DNA from: Juglans regia | Taxonomy: Eukaryota > Streptophyta > Magnoliopsida > Fagales > Juglandaceae | Direction: 5' to 3' | Assembly: GCF_001411555.2 (NCBI RefSeq) | Contig: NC_049901.1 | Span: 30,072,333-30,136,332, forward strand | Length of the DNA: 64,000 bases | Shown here: one piece after another, positions 1-9,185 of the stretch | How the letters are laid out: each line of letters begins with the position of its first letter | How positions within the stretch are numbered: the stretch's first letter is position 1 | Notes under the pieces: generated by a model | What the model was told of the DNA's origin: nothing | Database searches by the model: none | What the model saw: the letters and a program-made list of their open reading frames with translations, nothing else | Translations under genes and position numbers: made by a program

Positions 1-133
1 GGGCGTTTCGTTGTACGAAAATTTTTCCACTTTAGCCAAAGAGAAAATACATATACTTGCGGTCGTTATGTGACTTTATCTGCAGTATCATTCCATTCTA
101 TTTTTTCTTTTGAATCTTCTGTACCAAGGATGA

Positions 134-155
134 CTCTCTCTCTCTCTCTCTCTCT
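134..155. repeat. (CT)n microsatellite
   Basis: A perfect CT dinucleotide run of about 11 units lies in the presumed intron upstream of the first HSP20-gene exon copy. It has no coding content. Confidence 0.9.
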
Positions 156-214
156 GGCTTTTCAGTTTGTTGTTTTCAATCGCTCGATTTATGTATTTGC
201 CCGTTCTGTAACAG

Positions 215-328
215 AACTGCAGTAGTAGTTTGAACTCTGTTGTCCGAAGGGGTGATAATAGGATGCATTTTGCACGGCAAGGATCTGCTTCTCAAGGTTA
301 TTTCATGCGGCAGGCTACCATTGAAGAG
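215..328 (+). CDS. Upstream duplicate of an HSP20-like gene exon (partial)
   Basis: This 114-nt exon is bounded by an AG acceptor (213-214) and a GT donor (329-330). It is open in phase 0 at both ends and encodes 38 residues. From residue 7 it matches the exon at 9186-9308; both read SVVRR, then DNRMHFARQGS, then SQGYFMRQA, then IEE before the donor. In the aligned core I count eight base differences, five of them silent, which fits past selection on protein. The first ~30 nt of the following intron also resemble the downstream copy. The acceptor is inferred because the same frame has a stop just upstream. It could be a tandemly duplicated exon of the same gene, either included together or used as alternatives. 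It could also be the last intact exon of a truncated gene copy. The start of the gene lies before the window or is unrecognised. Confidence 0.6.
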
Positions 329-517
329 GTGTGTTTACCATTTTCTCACTCACCATTGTGTTCTTGTAATTTTTCAAGTAAATGATTTGTTTCTTTTTAA
401 TTCAAATGTCGCCTTAAGAGAAAAGATTCCTAACAAGTCTTGAAGCAACCTTTTTCTTTTACCCACAAAAATCTACACTAGTTGCAATAGTTATTAATAT
501 AGCCGCATATATATATA

Positions 518-549
<32 letters not shown>

Positions 550-824
550 CTTGCCTTTTCATATATGAAAAAAAGCATCCTACTTTTCTGGCCATAAAAG
601 GCCCTTAAAAAATGGCAAAAAGCAAGTAACCTCATAAGCGGACAAAAAACAAAAAATATCTTCCAACAAAGTTGGCAAGATACTCCATTGTCTTATAATT
701 CCTCAAAGTATATAGAACTAATATTTGGATTCTCAAGCACTTGGGATCCAATATATTTCCCACAAAACATCCTTTTCTTTTTCTATGAAAATAAACTTTT
801 ACTACATAGGAAAATCTTGCAGAA
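329..824. other. Presumed intron sequence, no gene seen
   Basis: AT-rich sequence follows the exon donor and shows no convincing ORF. Its first ~30 nt resemble the intron after the duplicate exon at 9309. It holds a (CA)n run and ends where the Copia LTR similarity begins. Confidence 0.5.
519..548. repeat. (CA)15 microsatellite
   Basis: An uninterrupted CA run of about 15 units, directly preceded by a short AT run. It would be a polymorphic marker candidate in the presumed intron. Confidence 0.9.
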
Positions 825-1084
825 AATTAGAATAGTAGTCATAGGGAAGTAACAAAGGAATAAGGAAAAGATTGTATGCAGGAGAGAAAAACAAGCATTA
901 CAGTTGTAATACTAGCTGTAGAGGAAGTAAAAATTGAAATATACAACTGGTAGCTATCAAGACTAATGATATACTATTTACACTAAGTGCGAGAATAATG
1001 CACTACTAGAATAAGGGAGAGAGATCCTAGCAGCCATTCATTGGGAGAGATATAAGCAGAAAATCATGGAGATGTGTCTCATCA
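825..1084 (-). repeat. Copia 3' LTR
   Basis: Similar to 5238-5499. The inner end at 1084 is set by the TGATGAGACA start on the minus strand beside a purine-rich tract. The outer end is diverged, so 825 is estimated from the length of the other LTR. Confidence 0.55.
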
Positions 1085-1098
1085 TTGCCCCTCAAAGC

Positions 1099-2610
1099 TC
1101 AAGGTGGGATTGGCCCGACAAAGAGATTGCTTCGGTTTGGCGTGAACTTGGGACTGCACAAAGATTTCGTAAAAATGTCGACCACTTGATCCTGTCTAGG
1201 GACATGAGCAAGATTGATAGCACCACAAGCAACTTGTTGACGAACAAAGTGAACATCTATTTCGATGTGCTTAGTGTGATGGTGGAGGAACACTGGGTTT
1301 TTAGCAATGTTGAGAGCACTTTTATTGTCACGGTGTAGCATAGGGGAAGGCAACAAATGGCCAAGATTCTTGAGTATGTGCATATACCACACATGCTCTG
1401 TTGTGGTTGGGGCTAAAGCTTGATATTCAGCTTCAGCCGTTGATCGGGAGGTTGTAGCTTGCTTCTTTGCACCCCATGATAGTAGATTATCACCCATAAA
1501 GATTGCAAAACTGGTAGTTGAACGGCGATCATCCCAAGAACCCATCCAGTCCACATCACAGAAGCCAATAAGAGCAGAGATTGGAATTTTGACAAAGTGA
1601 AGACCACGATTGAGTGTGCCTTTAAAAATTGAAAGATCCTTTTAACAACAACAAGATGAGGTTCACAAGGGGCCTGCATGAATTGGCAAACAAAATGCAC
1701 ATCATAGGGAATATCAGGCTTAGTTAACGTGAGATACTGGGGAGAGCCAACCATTTTTTGATAAAATGTTGGATCCGTGAGAGGAACACCATCAGTGGCA
1801 AAGAGTTGGATGTTTGAAGCTAGAGGAGTGGAAATAGGCTTGACTCCATCAAGTCCAAACTTCTTAAGCAAGGATAGTAGGCAACGAGTCTGACTAAGAA
1901 TAAGAGCATGATTGTTGTGAGTGACTTGAATACCAAGAAAATAATGCAAAGCTCCAAGGTCCTTCATGTGAAATACTTGTGACATGTGAGACAAGAAAGT
2001 GTTGATGGATGAAATAGAAGAGCCAGTGATAAAATTTCATTCATATAAATTAGGAGAAGAATAATATTGGAGCCTCGACGACGGAAAAATAGTGATGTAT
2101 TGTATGGATACCTTTGAAAACCCGTATGTTGAATGTAGGAGCTAAGCTTCATGTACCATGCACAAGGAGTTTTTTTTTTTTGTTGATACATTTGGGGGAA
2201 GGGGGTTTCGAATTCCAGATCTCCATTTTGGAGGTTGGGGGTTATGCCACTATAAGGTGGTTGAGTGAGGAAAACTTTTTCTTGTAGATCACCATGTTAG
2301 AAGGCATTACTCACATCAAGCTGTTTTAGTGGCCAAGCTTGGGGAAAGTGCCAACATAAGAATCAATCGAATAGTGCCAAGCTTGACAATAGGGCTGAAG
2401 GTCTCATCATAGTTAAGGCCATGAAGTTGAGTGAAGTCTCGTGCAACAAGACAGGCTTTGTAATGTTCAATAGAACTATTGGCCCGAGTTTTAATCTTGT
2501 TACCACTCACCAAGTTCATATCCATGGTTTTAGGGACTAAAGTCCATGTATGGATGGCATGGAGGGCATCAATTTTAGATTGCATGGTTTGCTTCCATAC
2601 CTTGAGGGCC
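1099..2610 (-). pseudogene. Copia reverse transcriptase and RNase H remnant
   Basis: The RVT_2 domain is spread over three frames. 2316-2585 has WTLVPKTMDMN and ARDFTQLHGLNYDETFSPI. About 1995-2190 holds the active-site region, where the expected YVDD reads YMNE. 1413-1994 has QVFHMKDLGALHYFLGIQV. RNase H (1099-1554) is open and keeps DWMG, AEAEYQAL and RDNKSAL, the three acidic positions, followed by HTKHIEID. RT is dead through frameshifts and lost active-site Asps. RNase H is the best preserved domain of the element. Confidence 0.85.
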
Positions 2611-3049
2611 TATTTATATGTTCTGGGCTTCGAGGGTTGAGTAGCTAAGTTGGCTACAAAACATGTTGGAAAGGGATGGAATGTGGAGAAAAAGTCTCTG
2701 GGCCTCTGTGTGCCATCTTGATTTCATGTAACCATGGGATGAGTGAGTTGGGACTACATCAATGATGGCCCATGTTGATGGAGAAGCAAAAACTGATTGG
2801 TGCTCGGTTAAAACTGGAACAGGCTGGTCCACGGGACTTGGGTTAACCGAAAAAAGAGGTGAGGAGGGCAATGATGCAGAATGGGCTAGATCAGTGAAGG
2901 CCCAATAGAGCATACAGGACTGGAAGTGATGGTCGTGGGTTGATTGGAGACATTCTGAAGGCCTGTGGGTAGAGTCTTAACTTTAAAGAATTGCAAAGAG
3001 GCTTGAGACGTGTCTTTTTTTAGTAGAGAAAGGGAAAGTGGTTTCATCA

Positions 3050-3995
3050 AATAGGACATGTCTAGAGATATACACATGGCCTAAGATCATATTCATGCAA
3101 CTCTAGCCATTGTGGTGTGGTGAGTAGCCGAGAAAAATACATTACGGATAGCACGCACAACCAAACACTCGCAAAGTAGCTCTTAAGGGGACTTGCCATG
3201 AAGAAGGGGAGTGGGTAACTGATTTATAAGAAAAACAAAGGTAGTAATGGCAGCAGTCCAAAAACTAGGATGGTAGGGACTACTGAGCCATTAAAGTAAG
3301 ACCAGTTTCAACAATAAGATGATGTCATCATTTGGCTAAACCATTTTGTTTAGGAGTTCCAGGACAAAATAATTGATGAAGTATTCCTGTGGAAGCAAAG
3401 TAATTCTTTAACAAATGGTTTGCAAACTCAACAACCCCATCACTTCGAATAATTTTAACATGAGTTTGAAATTGAGTTTCCAACATATTGAGAACACAAG
3501 GAAGTAGAATGACATTTGATTTGCGAGCCATGGGAAAATGCCATATGTACCGAGAATATTCTTCAACAGTAAATAACCAAATAAAATCTAAAACCATCAT
3601 AAGAGGGATGGGAGCGGGTCCCCACACATCTATATGAAGTGTATGAAGGAAAGTTTGAGTATGAATAGAACAAGATGAAAAAGACAATTTAGTAGATTTG
3701 CCAAGAGTGCAACTTTCACAGAAACTAACACTTTTATTCAAAGTAGGCCAACATGGAAGTAAAATTTTAAGAATCCTGGAATTGGGATGTCCCAAATGTG
3801 CATGTCACATGGTGCCAGAAAATCTTGTAGCTTGAAAACCAATAGGAGAGAAGTTGGTTGACATGTAAAGGGTACAAGCCTTCTTTGACCGAGCCTTTAA
3901 AGATCACCTGATTTGTCTTCAGATCCTTGATAAATAAAACCCATGGATAGAACACAAAGCAACAATTATGATCAGTGGTAAATTGAGATACCAAG
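3050..3995 (-). pseudogene. Copia integrase remnant
   Basis: 3328-3795 contains the GAG-pre-integrase and rve core. HPNSRILKILL and CESCTLGK belong to the HHCC zinc-binding part. LHIDVWGPAP carries the first catalytic Asp and RSDGVVEF the second, normally followed by N-G. QNGLAK stands in for the usual QNGVAERKHR end. The third catalytic acidic residue lies past a break. The N-terminal part continues in 3767-3994 in another frame, and C-terminal pieces such as CIFLGYS lie near 3050-3130. Confidence 0.8.
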
Positions 3996-4029
3996 AGAAG
4001 TTTCTTTATAATATTAGGGACAATAAGAG

Positions 4030-4426
4030 CATTTTTGAGAGTGAGAGAAGTATGTGGAACTTCAAGTGACCAACAACAGAGATGGAAAGACCAGAACCAT
4101 TACTGACCATGACAGAATCTGTTCCAATGTAAGGAAAGATACCTTGAGCATTGGTGGTGGTAGGAGCCATATGAGGGTTAGCTCCAGTATTTGGATACCA
4201 AGTACCACTCGTGGTATCTCCAGCTTGGATAGCAAGGAAGGCCTGATATTGTTCGGCCTTTTCATTAGGGGCACAACAACCGTCGGCTTTGTGGTTTGGA
4301 TCACCACATCAAAAACAGGTAATGCGCCCACCACACACAGAGGTGCAACCGCCACCGCGATTTGAGTTTTGTTGCGTATGTCAAGCATTCGTTCGACCTT
4401 GAGAGCGTCCACCACCATGAGTTCCT
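4030..4426 (-). pseudogene. Copia zinc knuckle and protease remnant
   Basis: Minus-strand translation shows a CCHC knuckle whose third residue, usually aromatic or charged, is a TGA stop: C-F-stop-C-G-D-P-N-H-K-A-D-G-C. About 30 codons on is the aspartic protease site, reading WYPNTGANPHM where the family has D-[ST]-G-A. The catalytic Asp is therefore Asn (GAT to AAT). Both lesions are G-to-A on the coding strand. The region ends at VSNGSGLSISVVGH, a typical Copia protease stretch. This copy cannot have made an active protease. Confidence 0.75.
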
Positions 4427-5150
4427 TTAGCTGTTGATTATTGTGATTGCGTCCACAACCAGATTGGATTCCCCGATTGCAATTAGTGGAAGGAGCAGTA
4501 CGATTAGTATAGAAGGAAACAACTGAAGAGGAATCTTGACTAGTGGAGATAAACGGAGCTCAAAATCACGTAACTTGCTGATGACTACCTCAAGTGAAGT
4601 TAAACTATCTCTAGCATTGATAGCAGCAACAATGGGGTCAAACTTAGAGCTTAAAACTTTGAGTAAACATATGATAAAATCATCATCGTCCTTGGGTTTT
4701 CCAGCACCACAGAGAGCAAGAGCCAAGGACTTGGCTTTGTGAAGGTAGTCTTCCATTGAAGAGGTACCTTTTGTGAGAGATTGCAGCTCACCTTTCATTT
4801 GTTGAAGACAATCACAAGCATGTCGACCATACAACATTTCCAGAACTTCCCAAGCTTCATGGGAAGTTTCACTATTGATCACACTCGAGAGAGAGAGGAG
4901 AATCTGACAGTGAGCTGATGATCCAACCAAGGATCAGTTGATCAATATGTAACCATTTTGTTGCAGTTGGTTGATGGTTAGAGCACCATTTTCTCCAAGA
5001 ATGTTTGAAGGTGGACATGGAAGCTCAGTGACATAGCCGAGAAGCCCATGACCACGTGAAACTGGAACACCCTATGCTTCCCAGAGGAGATAGTTGGTGG
5101 AGGCTAGTTTAATGGATATATCAGGGAGATTGGTTTCGGAGGAAACTAAG
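4427..5150 (-). pseudogene. Copia gag (capsid) remnant
   Basis: The open part (4427-4930) resembles the UBN2/retrotran_gag_2 capsid family. Its motifs include SHEAWEVLEMLYGRH, then LQSLTKGTSSMEDYLHKAK, then LSSKFDPIVAAINARDSLT, then LEVVISKLRDFELRL. The N-terminal part continues towards 5150 (SIKLASTNYLLWEA and RGHGLLGYV are visible) but is broken by stops. In the family, Gag forms the virus-like particle around element RNA. No intact start is preserved. Confidence 0.75.
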
Positions 5151-5237
5151 TCAAGGGAAGCAGCTCTTCCATAGGTGGATCGATGAGGTAGAAGAAGATC
5201 AAGTCATTGATAACTCCTCTTGTGACGACTGGTACCA

Positions 5238-5499
5238 TATAATAGGAATAACCTGCCGCATACATGGATGGTATTTTACTTATATAACATTTACATAAGA
5301 GAAAAACAAGCATTACAGCTGTCTTACTAGCTGTACAGGAAGTACAAATGGAAATATACAACTGGTAGCTATCAAGACTAACAGATATACCATTTACACC
5401 ACGTGCAAGAATAATGCGCTGCTAGATAAGGGAGAGAGATCCTAGCAACCATTCATGGGGAGAGATATCACCAGCAAATCATGGAGATATGTCTCTTCA
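5238..5499 (-). repeat. Copia 5' LTR
   Basis: About 262 bp. It matches 870-1084 over most of its length. On the minus strand it starts TGAAGAGACA at 5499. It abuts a degenerate initiator-Met-type primer-binding site (minus TGGTACCAG, 5229-5237), which sets the inner edge. The canonical CA end is not preserved. Confidence 0.65.
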
Positions 5500-5754
5500 T
5501 GTAGCAGAAAAGGTACAAACAAGGTAAGCTTGGACATTAAAATTCTCTAGGGATCCATATTATGTCACTTCTTATAAAATTGGCAAAGGCTGAATATGCG
5601 TCTTTTGTCTAAGTAGACGGAGAGATGAGGATGAGACCAAGATAAGTTAGACCACCATTTGTGTGGTTGTTTGGGTTTGTGCCGGAAGTGAGGGAGAAAA
5701 GGAAGGAAAATAATATATATACATTTTTACAACTTTTTTTACCGCTCTGCCTTT
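5500..5754. other. Spacer between Copia and Gypsy elements, no gene
   Basis: AT-rich sequence with short homopolymer runs and no supportable ORF. It is probably presumed-intron host sequence or the decayed 3' end of the adjacent Gypsy element. Confidence 0.4.
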
Positions 5755-5776
5755 TTAATAGAAATAGAAACATTCA

Positions 5777-6181
5777 TTAATCAACCAGAATTACAATCAA
5801 CAGCCACAAGTGGCTGAATAAATTCAGGGACTTCCTCAATGAGGATAGATTCATCAACCCTTGGAAAGTTGCTGGTGCATTGGTAAGCCTAAAGGGCATT
5901 ACAAAGAATTCAAAAAAGCTGTTTTGGCCCTTGTGAATGTCTTGCTCTCTAACTCGGATTTGATGATATCCAGCCCTCAAATCCAACTTAGAAAACACTT
6001 GTGCACCAAACAGTTCATCTAACAACTCATCAATGACAGGTATAGGAAACTTGTATTTGATACTTTCTTGATTGAGTGCACGATAATCACTGCACATCCT
6101 CCAAGTGCCATTAGCTTTTTTAACTAGTAGTATAGGTGATGAAAAAGGACTTTGGCTGGGTCTCACCACCCCAGAAGTCAA
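5777..6181 (-). pseudogene. Gypsy reverse transcriptase, N-terminal part only
   Basis: Visible motifs are [20 protein letters not shown], then [10 protein letters not shown], then [17 protein letters not shown], then [14 protein letters not shown], then [15 protein letters not shown]. These cover RT blocks up to just before the YVDD catalytic loop. After LMN the similarity stops and about 24 unrelated residues lead to a stop. The loop and thumb are missing, so it cannot polymerise. The abrupt loss points to a deletion junction near 5870. Confidence 0.9.
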
Positions 6182-6966
6182 TAATTTTGAACAAACTTCT
6201 CAATTTCTGCCTTATGGTAATGGGGATACCTATATGGCCTAACAAAAACAGGATTTGCCCCATCTTTAAGATTAATAGGATGGTCAAAAGCCCTATTAGG
6301 TGGTAAGCCAACAGGTTCTGAAAAAACTTTTGGATATGCATTCAACAAATCAGTAATGACCCCAGGAGTGCACTCAGGTGCTGCTTTCTGATCTACAACC
6401 ACTAGTTGTAAGATCCACCCTTGGCCATTTACAAAATGAGGTTTAAGCCATTTGTCTCCCATTAGCACATCAACAGTGCCAGTGCTAATTCCCTGCAGCA
6501 CTACATCATCCTTTCCCAACCCGAAACTCATTGACATCTTAGTAAAGTCCCAGTGAATAGGCCCCAGGGTTTTGAGCCACTGCACCCCAAGAACAATGTC
6601 ACAGCTCCCCAATGATAGCACGTGAAATGGGACAGAAAATTTAGACCCTTGTATCCTGACTACTTCTTCACCTTTTCCTCGACTCAGTACTTTGGTCCCA
6701 TCAACAACCCTGACCTGCAAGCTTGAATCCCTTTCAATCCTCAACTTAGCCTCTTGAACCGCTAGTGGATCCAGGAAGTTATGAGTACTTCCTAAGTCCA
6801 CTAAAATTTCAACAGCATAGGCCCCAATTCTCCCATGCAATCTCATTGCATTGCTGGTAGAACAGCCTGAAATAACATTAATAGACACCTCTACACCTTC
6901 CTCCCCTTCTTCTTGAACTACATGTCCCTCTTCATCTCCCAAACACAACTCATCTTCATTCACCAT
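6178..6966 (-). pseudogene. Gypsy aspartic protease region
   Basis: A 262-codon open frame. MRLHGRIGAYAVEILVDLGS followed by THNFLD is the gag-pre-aspartyl protease site; the catalytic Asp is in D-L-G-S-T. Next come VVRIQGSKFSVPFHVL and CDIVLGVQWLKTLGPIHWDF, the usual Gypsy linker into RT. The end (SEPVGLPPNRAFDHPINLKD) is the RT approach. It is separated from gag by a stop near 6967-6984, and joins the RT frame through a frameshift near 6180. Confidence 0.85.
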
Positions 6967-6984
6967 AGAGGAGTTTGAAACCTC

Positions 6985-7964
6985 TTAACCAACTTGCAAA
7001 ACGTAAACATTGGGATTCTTGCATTTATGAGTGGGATTCCACTTCTCATCACAGTGATAACAAAGTCCCCTCTTCCTTTTCTCATCCATCTGAGAAGAGA
7101 AAACCTTCTTGACTGGTATAGGACTTCTCTGCACTATGGTCCTATCCACACCCTTTTCTTGGTAGATCTTGCCTCCACTCAACCCATTATTTCTCCAAGA
7201 TTTCCTAGAAGCCCATAAGTACTCTTCTTGAATCTTTGCAAGACCAAAAGCTGCATTCAAATTGATAGGATTGAGCATTCGAACAGGCAATCGAATCTCA
7301 TCCTTCAATCCACTCATAAAACAGCTCAATTTGAGCCTTTCTGACAGTCCCTTGAACCTATTGGATAAAGACTCAAACTGTGCTTTGTAACTAGCCACAG
7401 TGGAAGTTTGCTTAAGGCGAGTCAAAGCTTCCATGGGATCATCATAAGTTGTAGGCCCAAACCTCACTAAGAGGGCCTTTACGAATGAATCCCAACTATT
7501 GAAAATGCCACCATCAGCAACATCTTGATACCACACGAGGACCTCACCCTCCATGTGATAATAGGCCATAAGAAGCCTCTGATTCAAAGAAATCTGGTGG
7601 TACTCAAAATATTGAGTTGCCTTGAACACCTAAGTAGAAGGATTGGTTCCCTCAAAGTGAGGGAAGTCCAATCTGACTCCCCGAGGCAAGGGACCCCTTT
7701 CATTAAAATTTAGTGGCATACCAAAGGTTCCGTCTTCAGGATTCACACCCCCCAAAGAACCAGAATAATGCTGGTGAGATTCAATTAAAGATTGCAACAT
7801 ATTGGTTAATTGGTCTAACCTGCCTGTAATCCTAGAAATTGCAGCATGATGCTCCTATAGTTGCTTACGCATTCCTTCTTGCTGCCGTAAAGACTCTTCT
7901 TGCCGTGCCTTCATTGCTGCTGCTGCTGCTGCTGCCCTTGTACTATCTGCCATGAAAGGACCGC
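6985..7964 (-). pseudogene. Gypsy gag (retrotrans_gag) remnant
   Basis: 6985-7629 carries the capsid motifs RLLMAYYHMEGEVLVWYQDV, then YKAQFESLSNRFKGLSERLK, then LSCFMSGLKDEIRLPVRMLN, then AAFGLAKIQEEYL. It ends in a CCHC knuckle (LCYHCDEKWNPTHKC; the first Cys pair reads C-Y-H-C and the knuckle has an extra residue or two). Upstream, 7630-7964 continues towards the N-terminus with a poly-Ala run from a GCT/GCC repeat (7915-7935) and stops at about 7627 and 7857. MADSTRAAAAAAAMKARQEE is probably the original N-terminus, just after the PBS. Confidence 0.8.
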
Positions 7965-7977
7965 CCAGCTGATACCA
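7965..7977 (-). promoter_or_regulatory. Gypsy primer-binding site (tRNA-iMet type)
   Basis: The minus strand reads TGGTATCAGCTGG. Its first nine bases match the common plant TGGTATCAGAGC complement to initiator methionine tRNA. It lies two bases inside the TG..CA LTR edge at 7980. Confidence 0.75.
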
Positions 7978-7979
7978 CT

Positions 7980-8438
7980 TGTAATGGCCTTCCTGAGTTA
8001 AGAACCTAGTAATGTACATGAACAAGAACAATAAAGCATTAAATCGAGAACCCAGAACGAACACAAGATCGAAACCAAGAAATCGACTTTTGATTCCTTG
8101 AGAGAGATTTTCGAGTATTCTCCAAACTCCTTACAAACAACGAAATTCACTCAATAATTTTCCAGACCCCTTCCATTTATAAGAATCTATTATTTATACT
8201 AAGGCTACACAGTAAAACGTAGCCGTTTAATACAACTAACCAACTGAAAGCAACGGTTATTTACAATTGCCAAAACTCTTCGTATCATTAATCGCAATAC
8301 ATCGCTTCAAGTAGCCATTAAGCCTCGTATCATTAATTGCAACACACCGTTTCAATCTTCAAATAGCCGTTAAGCCCCACGATTCCTTCACACTTCTTAC
8401 TACTTCTTCATAAAATCACCCAAGACAAATCTTTTACA
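7980..8438 (-). repeat. Gypsy 5' LTR (outer end uncertain)
   Basis: The inner edge (TGTAATGG on the + strand at 7980) is fixed by the PBS. The outer edge is placed at TTTTACA (8438) because it gives matching TGTA/TACA ends, but no second LTR exists to confirm it. It contains a ~50-bp imperfect tandem duplication at about 8277-8372 (the 'cgtatcattaat' block occurs twice). Confidence 0.45.
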
Positions 8439-9185
8439 AACCTTTCTAAAAGAGAGCCATTATAGGGTATGGAGCTATTGGGCCTGATGTGTGAGAACCA
8501 TAAGATCTATATTATGGGATGTATGGAGGTTGAGAAGAGGGTAGATGGGCAAGTAGAGGTGGGAGGTGGTCCAAAAACCATAGATCTAATTTCTAACAAA
8601 CAAGGAAGAGTGGGAAACAAATAGGGAAAACAAAGAGAAGGGACGGGAAAAGGGGAGGGGGGTTGAGGCTGAGAAAGGGGGACGAGAGGGTCATCCCTCT
8701 TCCCTGAGCGCCACCAAGGAAGGGGAGTATGTTTCTCACAGGGGAGGATGACCTCATTTGGGGGTACATAGTCCTGATAGATAATATATACCCCTCAAAT
8801 TATCTTCTCCTCCAAATACATCCCCACACATGCATACCCAAAGACATTTGTGCAGTTTATCTTAATATTATTGGACTTGGCCGAGTAACTCTAGATGAGA
8901 TTATGAGATTCAAGGGGCAAAATGTAGAATAAACATTACCGCAACTCATTTTTTACCAATTCATGATATTTCTTACTAAAAATTTAAATGAAAAGTTTTA
9001 AAATTGACGGGCAGCATTCTAAGTGAAAAGTTATAAGAAATATTTTTGTTATGTTCAGCAACATCCATTCAAGCAATAGTCTATCTTAAATGGTGATACA
9101 AACTTATCAATTATTTTTCTATTTATTTTGTTATCCCAACTTTTAATTACACTGAGTTGACTTATGCATGTCTTCCTTGTCTCAG
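8439..9185. other. Intron/spacer, no gene seen
   Basis: A purine-rich stretch (8630-8720) is followed by AT-rich sequence with no credible ORF. It ends at the acceptor of the HSP20-like exon at 9186. Confidence 0.5.

Larger units (their letters stand above)
825..5499 (-). mobile_element. Decayed Ty1/Copia LTR retrotransposon
   Basis: The minus-strand order is 5' LTR (about 5238-5499), gag, protease, integrase, reverse transcriptase, RNase H, 3' LTR (about 825-1084). Integrase before RT identifies Copia. The two LTR regions share long blocks, for example around 'acaactggtagctatcaag' at both ends. Their outer end reads TGA.GAGACA on the minus strand. A G-rich tract just internal to the left LTR (minus GAGGGGCAA) fits the polypurine tract. 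Several frameshifts and stops break the polyprotein, and the left LTR's outer limit is uncertain. No clear target-site duplication was found. Short ~260-bp LTRs would suit the Ale/Retrofit group, but this is a guess. Confidence 0.85.
5755..8438 (-). mobile_element. Truncated Ty3/Gypsy element (gag, protease, start of RT)
   Basis: The minus-strand order is 5' LTR (about 7980-8438), primer-binding site, gag, protease, RT palm start. The sequence then leaves recognisable pol at about 5870. RT active site, RNase H, integrase and 3' LTR are all absent. Lack of a left LTR shows a truncation or large internal deletion. The element sits in the presumed intron of the HSP20-like gene, opposite to its transcription. 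Confidence 0.85.

Noticed and set aside
1066..1338. 90-codon + strand ORF
   Set aside because: It is the antisense shadow of the Copia RNase H reading frame (1099-1554, minus), which has clear catalytic motifs.
4054..4365. 103-codon + strand ORF
   Set aside because: It lies antisense to the Copia zinc knuckle and protease remnant and has no features of its own.
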